A stretch of 64,000 bases of DNA from PALSA-894 sp963734185 (GTDB taxonomy: Bacteria > Pseudomonadota > Alphaproteobacteria > Rhizobiales > Xanthobacteraceae), in the NCBI GenBank assembly GCA_963734185.1, contig CAVTGA010000001.1:1736001-1800000 (forward strand), read 5' to 3'. Below, piece after piece: positions 53,140-61,650 of the stretch (its first letter is position 1; every line of letters starts with the position of its first letter). A model generated the notes under the pieces. That model was not told the DNA's origin. It searched no databases and saw only the letters and a program-made list of their open reading frames with translations. The position numbers and the translations under genes were made by a program.

Positions 53140-53173
53140 ACCGTGATCCGATTCAATTGAATCGGATCACGGT
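53140..53173. repeat. Perfect 34-bp palindrome
   Basis: ACCGTGATCCGATTCAA and its exact reverse complement lie back to back with no loop, 19 bases before the TSUP start. A second palindrome follows at 53188. Confidence 0.85.
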
Positions 53174-53187
53174 CAAGCTTCTTGTTT

Positions 53188-53237
53188 GAGCATGATCTTT
53201 TTCCGAAAACCGGCTTCCACTTTTCGGGATCATGCTC
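53188..53237. repeat. Rhizobiales-type palindromic element overlapping the dusA stop
   Basis: GAGCATGATC and GATCATGCTC end a 50-bp hairpin with inner ccgaaaaccgg/ccacttttcggg-type arms, a short element well known in Rhizobium- and Bradyrhizobium-type genomes. Its right end reaches the dusA stop codon, so it probably also acts in 3' end formation. Confidence 0.8.
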
Positions 53238-54259
53238 TACGCCGCGAGGTGGATCGGGTCGGTATCGGGCACGAGGCCGAGCGCTTCGCGCAGCACCGCG
53301 ATGCCGGCGCCCGGCTTGACGCCTGCGGTGGAAAGGTGGCGGCGGAAGGCGCGCGCGCCGGGCACGGCCTGGAACAAGCCCATGAGATGACGGGTGATCG
53401 CATGCAGCCGCGTGCCGCGTGCAAGCTCGCGCTCGACATAAGGGGTGAGCGCCTCGACCGCCGCCTTCACCGAGGCGAACGGCGCCGGCTCGCCGTAGAT
53501 CAGGGGATCGACGGCAAGCAACCGCCACGGCTCGCGATAGGCGGCGCGGCCCATCATCACGCCATCGACATGGACAAGATGCGCCGCAGCGTCCTCGACG
53601 CCGGCGATGCCCCCGTTGAGGATGACCGGCAGATTCGGGTTGGCGCGCTTGAGGCGATAGACGCGGTCGTAGTCGAGCGGCGGGATCTCGCGGTTCTCTT
53701 TCGGCGACAGTCCGTCGAGCCAGGCCTTGCGCGCGTGCACGATGAGCGCATCGGCACCTGCCGCCGTCACCGCACCGGTCAGGGCATCGAGCGATGCTTC
53801 CGGGTCCTGGTCGTCGATGCCGATGCGGCACTTGACCGTGACCGGTATCCGCACCGCCGCCTTCATCGCCGCGACGCAATCGCCGACGAGTTGCGGCTCG
53901 GCCATCAGGCAGGCGCCGAAGCGCCCTTCCTGCACGCGGTCGGACGGGCAGCCGACATTGAGGTTGATCTCGTCGTAGCCGCGATCGGCGCAGATGCGCG
54001 CGGCTTGCGCAAGCGCATTCGGATCGGAGCCGCCGAGCTGCACGCCAAGCGGATGCTCTGCGGGGTCGAAGCCGAGCAGGCGATCACGATCGCCATGCAG
54101 CACGGCGCCGGTGGTGATCATCTCGGTATAGAGCAGCGCCCGGCGCGTGAGCAGGCGATGGAGCAACCGGCAGTGCCGGTCGGTCCACTCCATCATGGGT
54201 GCGACGCAGAAGCGATGTGCTTGATGTTTCAAGTACTTACCATCGTATCCGAGAGCCAC
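53237..54259 (-). CDS. dusA: tRNA-dihydrouridine synthase A
   Basis: A flavin enzyme that reduces uridines 20/20a in the tRNA D-loop. The 340-residue protein has CVAPMMEWTDRHCRLLHRLL, GYDEINLNVGCPSDRVQEGRF (the catalytic Cys lies in NVGCPSDRV), VIVHARKAWLDGLSPKENRE, and ILNGGI followed by the VDGVMMGRAAY of the FMN site; these are DusA-specific. The frame starts at a GTG (54259) without a clear Shine-Dalgarno; a TTG ten codons in is possible. It is divergent from the imuA cassette. Confidence 0.94.
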   Translation of the reverse strand: MALGYDGKYLKHQAHRFCVAPMMEWTDRHCRLLHRLLTRRALLYTEMITTGAVLHGDRDRLLGFDPAEHPLGVQLGGSDPNALAQAARICADRGYDEINLNVGCPSDRVQEGRFGACLMAEPQLVGDCVAAMKAAVRIPVTVKCRIGIDDQDPEASLDALTGAVTAAGADALIVHARKAWLDGLSPKENREIPPLDYDRVYRLKRANPNLPVILNGGIAGVEDAAAHLVHVDGVMMGRAAYREPWRLLAVDPLIYGEPAPFASVKAAVEALTPYVERELARGTRLHAITRHLMGLFQAVPGARAFRRHLSTAGVKPGAGIAVLREALGLVPDTDPIHLAA

Positions 54260-54317
54260 AGCTAGGCTGCGGAGAGCAACCTAGCTGAACCGCGAACCAT
54301 ACAGAAGCTCTTGCAAT

Positions 54318-54332
54318 GTTCCTTATTTGTTC
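54318..54332 (+). promoter_or_regulatory. LexA (SOS) box upstream of imuA
   Basis: GTTCCTTATTTGTTC is an exact GTTC-N7-GTTC, the LexA operator of alphaproteobacteria. It lies 36 bases before the imuA ATG and should repress the imuA-imuB-dnaE2 cassette until DNA damage. Confidence 0.85.
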
Positions 54333-54368
54333 TAACATTGGGCATCCGATAACGACCCGTGTTTCGCC

Positions 54369-55133
54369 ATGCAACCTGCTGCCCCCCTCGGCCTGTGCAG
54401 CCGCGCCGAGGTCATGGAGGATTTGCGCCGCCTGCTGCCGCGGCTGGAGGGACGCGTTGCGCGCGCTCTCCCCTTCGGCTTGCCGGCGCTCGATGCGCAT
54501 CTGCCGCACGGCGGGCTTGCGCGCGGGGCGCTGCACGAGATCGTGCCCGCGACCGATAGCGACCTGCCCGCCGCCTTCGGCTTCATCACCGCCCTGCTCG
54601 GCCGCGTGACGGGCAAGCCGATCCTGCTCGTCACCTCGCGCCGCTTCGCCGATCACGGTTCCCCGCACGGTCATGGGCTTCGTGCCTTCGGCCTCGATCC
54701 GGCCCACTTGCTCCTGGTCGAGACGAAAGATGACCGGGAACTGCTGTGGACCCTGCAAGAGACCCTGCGTTCCGGCGTGCCGGCCGCCGTCGCCGGCGTG
54801 ATCCCGGGGCTCGATTTCAAGACCAGTCAACGGCTGCAGCTGGCCGCCAGGGATTCGAGCATCCCGCTGCTGCTGTTGCGGTCGGCGATCGAGACGAGCG
54901 CGGCGGTGACGCGCTGGCGCATCGGCACGGCCGAGGCCGCGCGCGACCGCTTCGGCCTCATGGCGCGCTCGCGCTGGCGCGTGAGGCTGGAGCGCTGCCG
55001 CAACGGACGATTGGGCGAATGGCTGATGGAGTTCGATCATGCCGCGTATCGTTTCAGTCTGGCTGCCGCGCTGGCCGATCCGGCGCTTTCTCGCCGCGCA
55101 GGCGCGCCGCGGGCGCACATCCGTCGATCCTGA
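54369..55133 (+). CDS. imuA: ImuA (RecA-like SOS mutagenesis protein)
   Basis: The 254-residue RecA/SulA-like protein belongs to the ImuA-ImuB-DnaE2 mutasome that carries out damage-induced mutagenesis. Blocks include PFGLPALDAHLPHGGLARGALHE, GKPILLVTSRRFADHG and GLDPAHLLLVETKDDRELLW, with LGEWLMEFDHAAYRF near the end. The frame is intact. The last 95 bases overlap the imuB start at 55039, as usual. A LexA box lies upstream. Confidence 0.9.
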   Translation: MQPAAPLGLCSRAEVMEDLRRLLPRLEGRVARALPFGLPALDAHLPHGGLARGALHEIVPATDSDLPAAFGFITALLGRVTGKPILLVTSRRFADHGSPHGHGLRAFGLDPAHLLLVETKDDRELLWTLQETLRSGVPAAVAGVIPGLDFKTSQRLQLAARDSSIPLLLLRSAIETSAAVTRWRIGTAEAARDRFGLMARSRWRVRLERCRNGRLGEWLMEFDHAAYRFSLAAALADPALSRRAGAPRAHIRRS

Positions 55134-56592
55134 ACAGCCCTTCGTCCTTTCGGTCGATGCCGCCGGCGGACCGCGCATCGTGGAAGTCAATGAAGCGGCC
55201 GCGGCACTCGGCGTCATGTGCGGCGACGTGCTGGCGGATGCGCGCGCCAAGGTCGGGGTTCTGCAGGACGCAGCCCGACGATCCCGCCGCCAACGACGCG
55301 GCGCTGCGGCGTCTTGCCCTTTGGGCGACCCGCTATACGCCCGCGGTCTCGCCGTGGACCGAGAACGGCGCGGACGGCTTCTTCCTCGACGTGACCGGCG
55401 CCGCCCATCTGTTCGGCGGCGAAGAGAGGCTGCTCGCCGACCTCAAGCATCGACTTACGCTTTTCGGATTGACGGCACGGCTCGCGGTCGCCGCGACCGC
55501 CGGCACGGCCTGGGCGCTCTCGCACCACCATCGCCTCGACATCATCGCGCTGCCCTTCGGGCGAGGAAACCCAAGCGCTCGCGCCGCTGCCGATCGAAGC
55601 TTTGCGGCTTGCACGCGAAACATGCGCAACGCTGCGCCGGCTCGGCTTCAAGCGCGTCGGCGCGCTGCTCGGGGCAAGCCGCGCGCGCCGTTCGCCGCCC
55701 GCTTCGAGCGCGAATTGCTCACGCGCATCGACCAGGCGCTCGGCCGCGCCGCCGAGCCGCTGAGCTTCATCGTCCCGCCGCCGGTCTATCACAGCCTGCG
55801 CTATCTGCTCGAACCGATCGCCACGCAGGAGGCGATCGTCGCGGTCGCCCGCCGCCTGATGCGGGACCTCGTACATGCGCTCGACCGCGACGGAGTCGGC
55901 GCGCGCGCGTTGCGGCTTGCGCTCTATCGCGTCGACGGCGAGGTGGCGACCCTTTCCGTCGGCGCTCGCCATGCCGACGCGCAGCGCCGCCCATGTGGCG
56001 CGCCTCATCGAACTCAGGCTCGAACGCATCGCGAACGGTCGATGCCGGCTTCGGTTTCGAGGCGGTCGATCTTGCCGTCACGGTCGCCGAACGCATGGAG
56101 CCGGGACAGGCGGAGCTGGCGTCGATCGCCGATGAGGCGAGCGCGCAACGCTGTGCGGCGCTGATCGATCGGCTCAGCCAGCGGCTTGGGCCGTGCAACG
56201 TGCGACGGCTCGCGTCGGTGGCGAGCCATGTTCCTGAACGCGCCGAAGCGGCATGCGCCGCCATCGAGCCTCCCGTCTGGCCGGCGCCGGATGAGGCGCG
56301 GCCGCGGCCTCTTCTCCTGCTGCCCCAGGCGGAGGAAATAAAGGTCACGGCGCTCGTCCCCGAAGGTCCGCCACGGCGCTTCCGCTGGCGTGGCGCGACG
56401 CACGACGTCGCCCGCGCGCAAGGACCGGAACGCATCGCCGGCGAGTGGTGGCGCTATCGCTCGCAGCCGCCGACGCGCGACTACTATCTGGTGGAGGACG
56501 CGGCGGGCCACCGCTTCTGGCTCTACCGCGAAGGGCTTTACGCGCGCGAGACGAGCGCGCCGCGCTGGTTCCTGCACGGCCTGTTCGCGTGA
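55039..56592 (+). pseudogene. imuB: ImuB, broken by about five indels
   Basis: A Y-family polymerase-like protein that links DnaE2 to the beta clamp. The pieces in order are MPRIVSVWLPRWPIRRFLAA to KVGVLQ; then QPDDPAANDAALRRLALWAT to LPFG; EETQALAPLPIEALRLARET; KPRAPFAARFERELLTRIDQ; LAMPTRSAAHVARLIELRLE; and VDAGFGFEAVDLAVTVAERM to the stop. Breaks fall near 55270 (+G), 55562 (+G), 55671, 55966 (+1) and 56037. Every piece is well conserved with no nonsense codon in the restored frame, so the damage is recent or artefactual. As written no functional ImuB is made. Confidence 0.85.
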
Positions 56593-56599
56593 GGACGCC

Positions 56600-59500
56600 A
56601 TGCCCGCCTACGCCGAACTTGCCGTCACCACCAATTTCTCCTTCCTGCGCGGGGCCTCGCATCCAAAGGAGATGGTGGAAACCGCCGACGATCTCGGCCT
56701 CAGTGCCATCGGCATTGCCGACCGCAACAGCTTTGCCGGCGTCGTGCGCGCTTATGGCGAATGGAAGGAAAGAACAGAGTTCGAGTGGCAGACCTTCAAG
56801 AAGCGAAGGCGCTCCGGAATCAAGGAAGCAAGAAGGAGGACCATCAAGCTACTCGTCGGCGTCCGCCTCGTCACGATCGATGGTTTCGAGGTTATTGCCT
56901 ACCCGACCGACCGCATCGCCTACGGAAGGCTCTCCCGGTTGCTGACGGCATGCAAGCTCAAGGAGGGCGTCAAGAAAGACGAGTGCCGCCTCACCGTCGA
57001 AGAGATCGTCGCTGCAAGCGAAGGGCAGATATTCATCGCATTGCCGCCGGATCAACCGAACTCCGACTTCAGCAGCCGGCTGTCCACGTTCGCTCGTGCA
57101 GCGTCCGGGCGCGACTTTCCTGGCCGGCGTGCATCGCTATCGTGGCGACGAGCCGCGCCGGCTCGGGCTCTTGCACGATCTGGGTGGGCGCGCCGGCGCG
57201 CCGCTCGTCGCCATCAACGACGTGCATTACCACGCTCCCGAGCGCCGCGCGCTCGCCGACGTGGTCACCTGCATCCGCGAGAAAGTGCACGATTCAGGAA
57301 GCAGGCTTTCGTCTCGCCGCCAATGCGGAACGGCATCTCAAGACGCCCGGGGAAATGATGCGGCTGTTCGAAGATTTTCCCGATGCGATCGCCGACACGG
57401 TGCGGATCGCCAAAGCCTGCAATTTCTCCCTTGGTCAGCTCAAATACGAATATCCCGACGAACCCGTGCCTCCGGGCAAGACGGCGCAGCAGCATCTCGA
57501 AGATCTGACATCGGAGGGCGCTCGAAGACGCTATTCCAAGCACATCCGGAGGGAATCCCGGCGCAGGTCGCCGAGCGAATCGCCGCCGAGTTGGATGTGA
57601 TCAGGCACCTCGATTACGCGCGTTACTTCCTGACCGTGCACGATGTCGTCGCATTCGCGCGCAATCCCGAAGGAAAAGAGAAAGGCAGCATTCTCTGCCA
57701 AGGCCGCGGCTCGGCGGCGAACAGCGCCGTTTGCTATTGCCTCGGCATCACCGAGGTCGATCCGAGCAAAAGCAAGCTGCTGTTCGCCCGCTTCATTTCG
57801 GAGAATCGCAAGCGAGCCGCCGGACATCGACGTCGATTTCGAGCACGAGCGGCGCGAGGAGGTCATCCAATACATCTACAAGCGCTACGGACGCCATCGC
57901 GCCGCCATCTGCGCGACCGTCATCCATTATCGTTCGCGCCGAGCGATCCGCGAGGTCGGCAAGGCCTTGGGACTCACGGACGACGTCACCGCCGCGCTCG
58001 CCAAGACGGTGTGGGGCAGCCACGATGACGGCCTGCCGGACAGGCACATCCGCGAGGCCGGGCTCGACCCGGCCAATCCGGCGATCCTGCAGGCCGTCGA
58101 CGCTCGCACGCGAGCTGCTCGGCTTTCCGCGCCACCTCTCCCAGCACGTCGGCGGCTTCGTGCTCACGCGCGGCCGGCTCGACGAGACCGTGCCGATCGG
58201 CAATGCCGCCATGGACGAGCGCACCTTCATCGAATGGGACAAGGACGACATCGACACGCTCGGGCTGATGAAGGTCGACGTGCTTGCGCTCGGCATGCTG
58301 AGCTGCCTGCGGCGCGGGCTCGATCTTTTGCAAGACGCATTACAGGGTGGATCACTCGCTCGCGTCGATCCTGCTGGACGAAGCGGACGACAGCAAGAAG
58401 GACGAGACCCGGCAGGTCTACGACATGCTGTCAGCGCGCCGACTCCGATCGGCGTGTTCCAGGTCGAAAGCCGCGCGCAGATGTCGATGCTGCCGCGGCT
58501 GAAGCCGGAGAGATTCTACGACCTCGTCATCGAAGTTGCGATCGTGCGGCCCGGGCCGATCCAGGGCGACATGGTGCATCCCTATCTGCGCCGGCGCGAC
58601 GGGATCGAGAAGCCCGATTATCCCTCCCCTCGATCCGCCGCATGGCCAGCCGAACGAGCTGGAAGAGTGTTCTCAAGAGGACGCTGGGCGTGCCGCTGTT
58701 CCAGGAACAGGCGATGCAGATCGCCATCACGGCCGCCGAATTCACGCCCGACGAGGCCGACGGCCTGCGCCGCGCCATGGCGACGTTCCGCCACAACGGC
58801 AACGTCCATCTGTTCCGCGACAAATTCATCACAGGCATGACGCGTCGCGGCTATGACGCAAGACTTCGCGGAGCGCTGCTTCAAGCAGATCGAAGGTTTC
58901 GGCGAATACGGCTTTCCCGAGAGCCACGCGGCGAGCTTTGCGCTGCTGGTCTACGTCTCCTCCTGGATCAAATGCCATTACCCCGAGGTGTTCTGCGCCG
59001 CCATCCTCAACAGCCAGCCGATGGGCTTCTATCAGCCGGCCCAGCTCGTGCGCGACGCGCGCCAGCACGGCGTCGAGGTGCGGGAGGTCGACGTCAATTT
59101 CAGCGAATGGGACTGCACGCTGGAACGCTCGACGGATGAGACGCGCTGTTCGCCGTGCGTCTCGGCTTCCGGCAGGTTCAGGGCCTGAACGAGGAGGAGT
59201 TGAAAAGGCTCATCGCGGCGCGCGGCAACGGCTATGCCAGCATCGAGCGGCTCGCGGCGGTCGCCGGCGTCTCGCGCTTCACCATCGAGCGCCTCGCCGA
59301 GGCCGACGCCTTCCGCTCGCTCGGGCTCGACCGGCGCGCCGCGCTATGGGCCGCGCGGCGGCTCGACACGATCGGGATGCGCCAGGGCAGCCGATTCGAG
59401 CGCCCGGATTCCGACAAGGACGCCTCGCTGCCGCTGCTCGCGCCGCACATGAGCGACGAGCTTTTCCCCGAGCCCGAGATCGCGCTGCCGGCGATGCCGC

Positions 59501-59974
59501 TCTCCGAGCATGTGGTGGAGGACTACGTGGCGACCGGCCTGTCGCTGAAGGAGCACCCGGTGAGCTTCTTCCGCGAGCGCCTCACGCAGCTCGGCGCATG
59601 CGCAACGCGGAGCACCGCAGCGAAGCCTGCCGCACGAACCGTAGCGTCACCGTCGCCGGCCTGGTGCTGATGCGGCAGAGCCCGGAACGGCCAAGGGCGT
59701 CGTGTTCGTGACGCTGGAGGACGAGACCGACATCGCCAACATCATCGTCTGGCCGAAGGTGTTCGCAAAAAACCGCCGCACGGTGATGACGTCGCGCTTC
59801 CTCGCCGTGCGCGGGCGCCTGCAGCGCGCGGGCCTCGTGGTCCACGTCGTGGCCGAAAGCTTCATCGATCTCAGCGCGGAGTTGCGGACCTTGCGCGACG
59901 GCGAGAGCGACGAGCCCATCGCTCCGACTGCGCGGACCGACGAAGTCCTCGTCAAGAGCCGCGATTTTCATTAG
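56600..59974 (+). pseudogene. dnaE2: Error-prone polymerase DnaE2, broken by about a dozen indels
   Basis: Encodes a C-family replicative-type polymerase of the SOS mutasome: an N-terminal PHP domain (AYAELAVTTNFSFLRGASHP), palm blocks (ILCQGRGSAANSAVCYCLGI, PPDIDVDFEHERREEVIQYI, IEWDKDDIDTLGLMKVDVLA), SHAASFALLVYVSSWIKCHY and an OB-fold end (GVVFVTLEDETDIANIIVWP). Frame breaks fall near 57100, 57288 (+G), 57553 (-C), 57808 (+C), 58100, 58331 (+C), 58430-58440 (two), 58633 and 58670 (two), 58860 (+G), 59140, 59600 and 59687. The restored protein would be about 1,120 residues. About 30 residues after VVRAYGEWKERTEFEWQTF are unusual for the family. It is LexA-controlled through imuA. Confidence 0.87.
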
Positions 59975-59980
59975 GCGGAC

Positions 59981-60141
59981 CGTAGGGTGGGCAAAGGCGC
60001 AAGTCACCCGACCGGAATTGCGCCCAGCTGCCGCGCGCCTTTGCCCACGCGTTTCTTGATCCGAACGTCCGCGTGGGCACGGCGCGGACGATGTTCAACG
60101 CGTCACGGCAGAATCGGGGCCGCGCCTTTGCCCACCCTACG
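59981..60141. mobile_element. 161-bp element with 20-bp terminal inverted repeats
   Basis: The ends (59981-60000 and 60122-60141) are exact inverted repeats with core GGTGGGCAAAGGCGC. A partial internal copy (cgcctttgcccac) lies at about 60038-60050. No coding capacity is seen. It lies between the convergent dnaE2 and iorB genes and carries the iorB stop codon at its edge (60137-60139). It fits a MITE-like or palindromic repeat unit of Bradyrhizobium-type genomes. Confidence 0.7.
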
Positions 60142-61639
60142 CCGCCCTCAACGCCGCGACCGCATCCGCCAGCGCCGTGCCGGTCTCATCGGCATTCGCG
60201 GCCTTGCGCAGCGCGGCGAGCTGCGCCGCGCCGTCGGATCGGCGCGAAAGATCGGGGAGAACGTTCATCAGCGTCTCGAACCGCGCGCGCCCGCGCTCGT
60301 GCGTATCGCCGTAGCCCTTGACCAGGTTGCGGCAGGCCGCGACTTCGACGGCGAGATCGTAGTTCGCCGCGGCGGTCATCGCGACGGCGGCGAGCCAGCG
60401 ATCAAGCGCCTGCTGTTCGACACCGAACCGCAGCGAACGCGGCCGCAGCGGCTTCATCGCGGCGACCGCATAGAGCATTAGAAAGCCGCCGATCGAGCTG
60501 GTCTTCACGCGCCGGCCGCGCCTGGTGAAGCGCTCCACGAAGCGACGCGCCGCGCGGCTGCGCAGCAGCCAGCGCCCGAGCGGCGCCGGCAGGGTGTCGG
60601 CGATCTCCTGCACGCGCGGATGCATGAACTCGGCGATCTCGAGGACCTGATCGTCCGCGATCTTCACTTCCGCGCGCACGCGCGCGAAGCGCGCCGGCCT
60701 GATCTTCAATTCGGCGACGCGGATCGTGTCCTCGTAGGCCATGCCGAGCGCGAGCTGGCGGGCGGTCTCGGCAGTGAGGCGGCCGACGCGATCGGCCTTG
60801 GCGATCGGCCCAAGGCGATCGAGATAGCGGCGGGCATAGGCAAGGTCCTGATAATCTGCGGTGCGCTCGACCCCGGAGCGGATCATGGCGCGCGCCTCGT
60901 CAGGAAAGTCGCGCTCGGCCTGCGCGAGAAGCGCGGCAAGCGCCGGATTGATACGCGGCGTTTGCGATTGCGTCGTGCTGGCGGGCGCAACGACCGGACC
61001 GGCCGACGCCGCCTCGAAACCGGCGGCAAAGCCGGCCAGGCTCCCCGCAACGCCTTTTCCGCCGCGGCGGATCGCGGCCTCGAACGCTGCCCGCTCGAAC
61101 GGCAACACCCTTGCGCCGGCCAGCGCCCCCAGCAGTACGGCGCTGATGACGCTGCCCGTCGCCGTGGCGAGGGCCGCCATGTCGAAGGCATGCAGGCTTC
61201 GGGCGGCGGCGCGGCAGGCCTCGATCAGCGCTCCCTCGCTCACCCGGCCGTCGGCAAGCGCGATCTTCTCGCTCATGGCGAAAACGCGATTGGTCGAGAC
61301 GATGAACGTGGTGCGGTCGGGGGTGACCAGGCCGCGCTGGATCGCGCGTCCGGCTTCCATCAGCTCGGAGGCGATCACGACGTCGACGTCGCCCGGCGTC
61401 GGCATGAGCGCCAGGACCGGCGCACGCCCCTCGGCGGCGGACTGGGGAAAAATCTCGAGATAGTAAATCGTCGCTCCGGTCCGCTGCGCGACGCCGGGCA
61501 CCGACGTGAGCTGCGCCAGATGGCCGTTGCGCTCGGCGAGGTCGACGATCCAATCGGCGAGCACGCCGCCGCCCTCGCCGCCCATGGCCAGGATCGCGAT
61601 CGAGATCGGCCTGACTTTCACCGCAACGGGCGCGTTCAT
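60137..61639 (-). CDS. iorB: Indolepyruvate ferredoxin oxidoreductase, beta subunit
   Basis: With IorA it oxidises aryl-2-oxo acids such as indolepyruvate to acyl-CoA using ferredoxin. The 500-residue product has the gamma-type 2-oxoacid oxidoreductase domain at its N-terminus (AILAMGGEGGGVLADWIVDL, TSVPGVAQRTGATIYYLEIF, LMPTPGDVDVVIASELMEAG). A long C-terminal extension of about 300 residues includes a DUF6537-like helical region (RYLDRLGPIAKADRVGRLTA), which makes it longer than archaeal IorB. The ATG at 61639 lies 11 bases after the iorA stop. The stop lies in a repeat element. Confidence 0.9.
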   Translation of the reverse strand: MNAPVAVKVRPISIAILAMGGEGGGVLADWIVDLAERNGHLAQLTSVPGVAQRTGATIYYLEIFPQSAAEGRAPVLALMPTPGDVDVVIASELMEAGRAIQRGLVTPDRTTFIVSTNRVFAMSEKIALADGRVSEGALIEACRAAARSLHAFDMAALATATGSVISAVLLGALAGARVLPFERAAFEAAIRRGGKGVAGSLAGFAAGFEAASAGPVVAPASTTQSQTPRINPALAALLAQAERDFPDEARAMIRSGVERTADYQDLAYARRYLDRLGPIAKADRVGRLTAETARQLALGMAYEDTIRVAELKIRPARFARVRAEVKIADDQVLEIAEFMHPRVQEIADTLPAPLGRWLLRSRAARRFVERFTRRGRRVKTSSIGGFLMLYAVAAMKPLRPRSLRFGVEQQALDRWLAAVAMTAAANYDLAVEVAACRNLVKGYGDTHERGRARFETLMNVLPDLSRRSDGAAQLAALRKAANADETGTALADAVAALRAA

Positions 61640-61650
61640 GAGGCCCCGCG

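Noticed and set aside
55039..59974. Programmed ribosomal frameshifting in imuB and dnaE2
   Set aside because: About 19 breaks at unrelated sequences, without slippery heptamers or following structures, cannot be explained by recoding.
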